Source: Hymenobacter crusticola
GTDB taxonomy: Bacteria; Bacteroidota; Bacteroidia; Cytophagales; Hymenobacteraceae
Length of the DNA stretch: 64,000 nt
Direction: 5' to 3'
NCBI RefSeq assembly: GCF_002154225.1
Contig: NZ_MTSE01000007.1
Location: forward strand, 124,001-188,000
Under the pieces are notes generated by a model. The model ran no database searches. It was not told where the DNA came from and was given only the letters and a program-made list of their open reading frames with translations. Below are positions 62,659 through 64,000 of the stretch, one piece after another (positions within the stretch are counted from its first letter, which is position 1; each line of letters opens with the position of its first letter). The translations under genes and the position numbers were made by a program.

Positions 62659-63513
62659 ATGTCTACGCTTAAAATTGTGAAAAGAGTTAATAATCTCTTT
62701 GCTGTATGGAGTTTAACAGATGCTTTTAGACTGGTAATAGGAAGTCGTCTGAGTAGCTTTAGAAATGATAGGTTTAGGAAATTAGTTAATGATAGAGATA
62801 ATATTGAAGAGCTTAGGAATAGCAATTATAATGTTGTAAAAAATAATAACTACTTTACTGTTGAAGACGGTCTTAATAAAATATTTTGCAGAAGATTCTC
62901 AAGTGACCTTGATGTTGTGAAACAAATTTTTGTTCAAGATGAATTTAAGGATTTGTTTAAAATAATCAATCAGAATAATATATGTGTGAACAGTATAATA
63001 GACGCTGGTGGCAATATTGGTTTGTCGACAATTAAATTTAGTAACGTATTTCCAAAATCAAAGATTATTACTATAGAACCAGATGCTGATAATTTTAAAG
63101 TCCTGCAGAAAAATGTTAAGGCAAATAACGTTTCAGCTATATTAATTAAAAAAGGGATATGGAATAAGTCATGTAAACTTTATTTTGACAGATCCTTTAG
63201 AGATGGTAAAGAATGGTCTATTTCTCTGACTGAAGAAGCCAATAGTTCGGATTTTGTGGAAGCAGTAAGTATTAATGATATAGTTAAAGATTATTCTTTA
63301 GAAGAGATAGATTTGTTAAAGATCGATATAGAAGGTGGAGAAAGGTTTATATTTAATGAAACTGGTTTTGGCTTAGAATTCCTGAAAATAACAAAAATTG
63401 TTGCAATTGAAATTCATGATGAGTATGATATAGAAAATAAAATATTAGATATTTTGAAAAAAGATTTTTCAATAAGTCGTAGTGGTGAATATGTTATCGG
63501 AGTTAGAAAATAA
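62659..63513 (+). CDS. FkbM-family methyltransferase
   Basis: A 284-residue SAM-dependent methyltransferase. Motif I is DAGGNIGLSTIKF (near residue 115), and a second acidic segment reads TIEPDADNFKVL; the FkbM hallmark is LLKIDIEGGE (near residue 220). It likely O-methylates a sugar in the surface polysaccharide. The frame has a TTG start at 62635; ATG 62659 is used. The gene is strongly AT-rich with Lys/Asn/Ile codons of low GC, unlike the host genes upstream. Confidence 0.88.
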   Translation: MSTLKIVKRVNNLFAVWSLTDAFRLVIGSRLSSFRNDRFRKLVNDRDNIEELRNSNYNVVKNNNYFTVEDGLNKIFCRRFSSDLDVVKQIFVQDEFKDLFKIINQNNICVNSIIDAGGNIGLSTIKFSNVFPKSKIITIEPDADNFKVLQKNVKANNVSAILIKKGIWNKSCKLYFDRSFRDGKEWSISLTEEANSSDFVEAVSINDIVKDYSLEEIDLLKIDIEGGERFIFNETGFGLEFLKITKIVAIEIHDEYDIENKILDILKKDFSISRSGEYVIGVRK

Positions 63514-63548
63514 TTGGGTGTAAATAAAATTTTAATACAATTGATTTT

Positions 63549-64000
63549 ATGAGAGGCGTTTCTGTAATAATCTGTTGCTATAACAGTGCTAAAAAGCTGC
63601 CTCAGACTCTAAAGCACCTAGCAGATCAGCAAGTAGACAGCAACGTTGAATGGGAGTTAATCATTGTAAATAATAACTCCAAAGATCAAACAGTAGCAGT
63701 AGTACAAGAAGAGTGGGCAAAGTATACCTCGTCTGTTACATGCACTATTGTTAATGAAAGTAAGCCCGGATTGTCTTTTGCAAGAGAAGCAGGGGTGAAT
63801 AAGGCTAGATATGATATACTAATTTTCTGTGATGATGATAATTGGTTAAATAGTAATTATGTGCAGACTGCTTATGGTATAATGCAGGACAACTCATACT
63901 TTGGCATTGTAGGGGGAAACAATACAGCAGTAGCAGAGAGTGACTTTCCCTCGTGGTTTGAGGAATTAAAATCAGAATATGCTTGTGGAACACAAGGTGA
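63549..64000 (+). CDS. Family 2 glycosyltransferase, 3' end beyond window
   Basis: At least 150 codons from ATG 63549, no stop in the window. The N-terminus has VSVIICCYNSAKKLPQTL, the nucleotide-binding ELIIVNNNSKD, FAREAGVNKA and the D-x-D motif FCDDDNW. It belongs to the GT-A inverting glycosyltransferases, working on the surface polysaccharide. Composition is AT-rich, as for the preceding gene. Confidence 0.9.
   Translation, partial: MRGVSVIICCYNSAKKLPQTLKHLADQQVDSNVEWELIIVNNNSKDQTVAVVQEEWAKYTSSVTCTIVNESKPGLSFAREAGVNKARYDILIFCDDDNWLNSNYVQTAYGIMQDNSYFGIVGGNNTAVAESDFPSWFEELKSEYACGTQG

Overview
The window looks like a chromosomal segment of a Bacteroidota bacterium of the order Cytophagales, most likely Hymenobacter or a close relative. 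The evidence is: secreted proteins ending in type IX secretion (T9SS) C-terminal sorting domains; the Bacteroidota gene block pyk / IPExxxVDY protein / acpP / fabF / rnc; several promoter boxes of the TAnnTTTG type; almost no Shine-Dalgarno sequences; a large SusC-like TonB receptor; and DUF3857-transglutaminase proteins. Most of the window is moderately GC-rich, and the last 2 kb is markedly AT-rich. The genus is an inference; no rRNA is present to settle it.

Layout. 1-1844 (-): 3' truncated secreted SGNH/GDSL hydrolase with Ig-like domains. 2470-6993: pyruvate kinase and an IPExxxVDY protein on the minus strand, diverging from acpP-fabF-rnc. 7006-7697 (-): small membrane protein and zinc-ribbon membrane protein. 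7933-11047 (+): nadE and lgt, separated by a perfect 25-bp hairpin repeat. 11104-12340 (-): beta-propeller lipoprotein and yidD. 12562-15554 (+): two overlapping envelope genes, a small beta-barrel protein and a large barrel with a helix-hairpin-helix domain. 15592-21888 (-): two paralogous T9SS metalloproteases with, between them, a stand-alone gene for the protease propeptide domain. 22196-28402 (-): three tandem DUF3857/transglutaminase-like proteins, two lacking the catalytic Cys and His. 28551-38090: MFS transporter, DUF4397 and DUF4136 lipoproteins, ABC exporter, outer-membrane lipoprotein, glycosyltransferase and a HEAT-repeat/cyclophilin fusion. 38161-41695 (-): T9SS beta-helix protein and a cupin. 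41950-43878 (+): cysE-cysK. 44027-44100 (-): tRNA-Ala(GGC). 44269-48494 (-): TonB-dependent receptor and NlpC/P60 lipoprotein. 48540-49949 (+): GlcD-type FAD oxidoreductase. 50124-50621 (-): acyl-CoA-binding-protein-like gene.

From 50736 to the end the plus strand carries a surface polysaccharide locus: asnB, ugd and UDP-glucuronate decarboxylase (UDP-GlcA and UDP-Xyl supply), a three-gene 3-amino-3,6-dideoxyhexose cassette (FdtA-like ketoisomerase, WecD/RffC-like acyltransferase, DegT aminotransferase), a multi-spanning membrane protein, a GtrB/DPM-type glycosyltransferase, the Wzm/Wzt ABC exporter, an FkbM methyltransferase and a truncated family-2 glycosyltransferase. Base composition falls sharply inside wzt, at the boundary between its ATPase and its carbohydrate-recognition domain. 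This suggests exchange of a serotype-specific segment by recombination.

The most unusual items are the orphan propeptide gene, the transglutaminase-like triplet with two apparently dead members, the wzt composition break, the intergenic inverted repeats, and the great abundance of CTAG-centred palindromes (CCTAGG, GCTAGC) across the window. No CRISPR array, insertion sequence, prophage or rRNA was seen.
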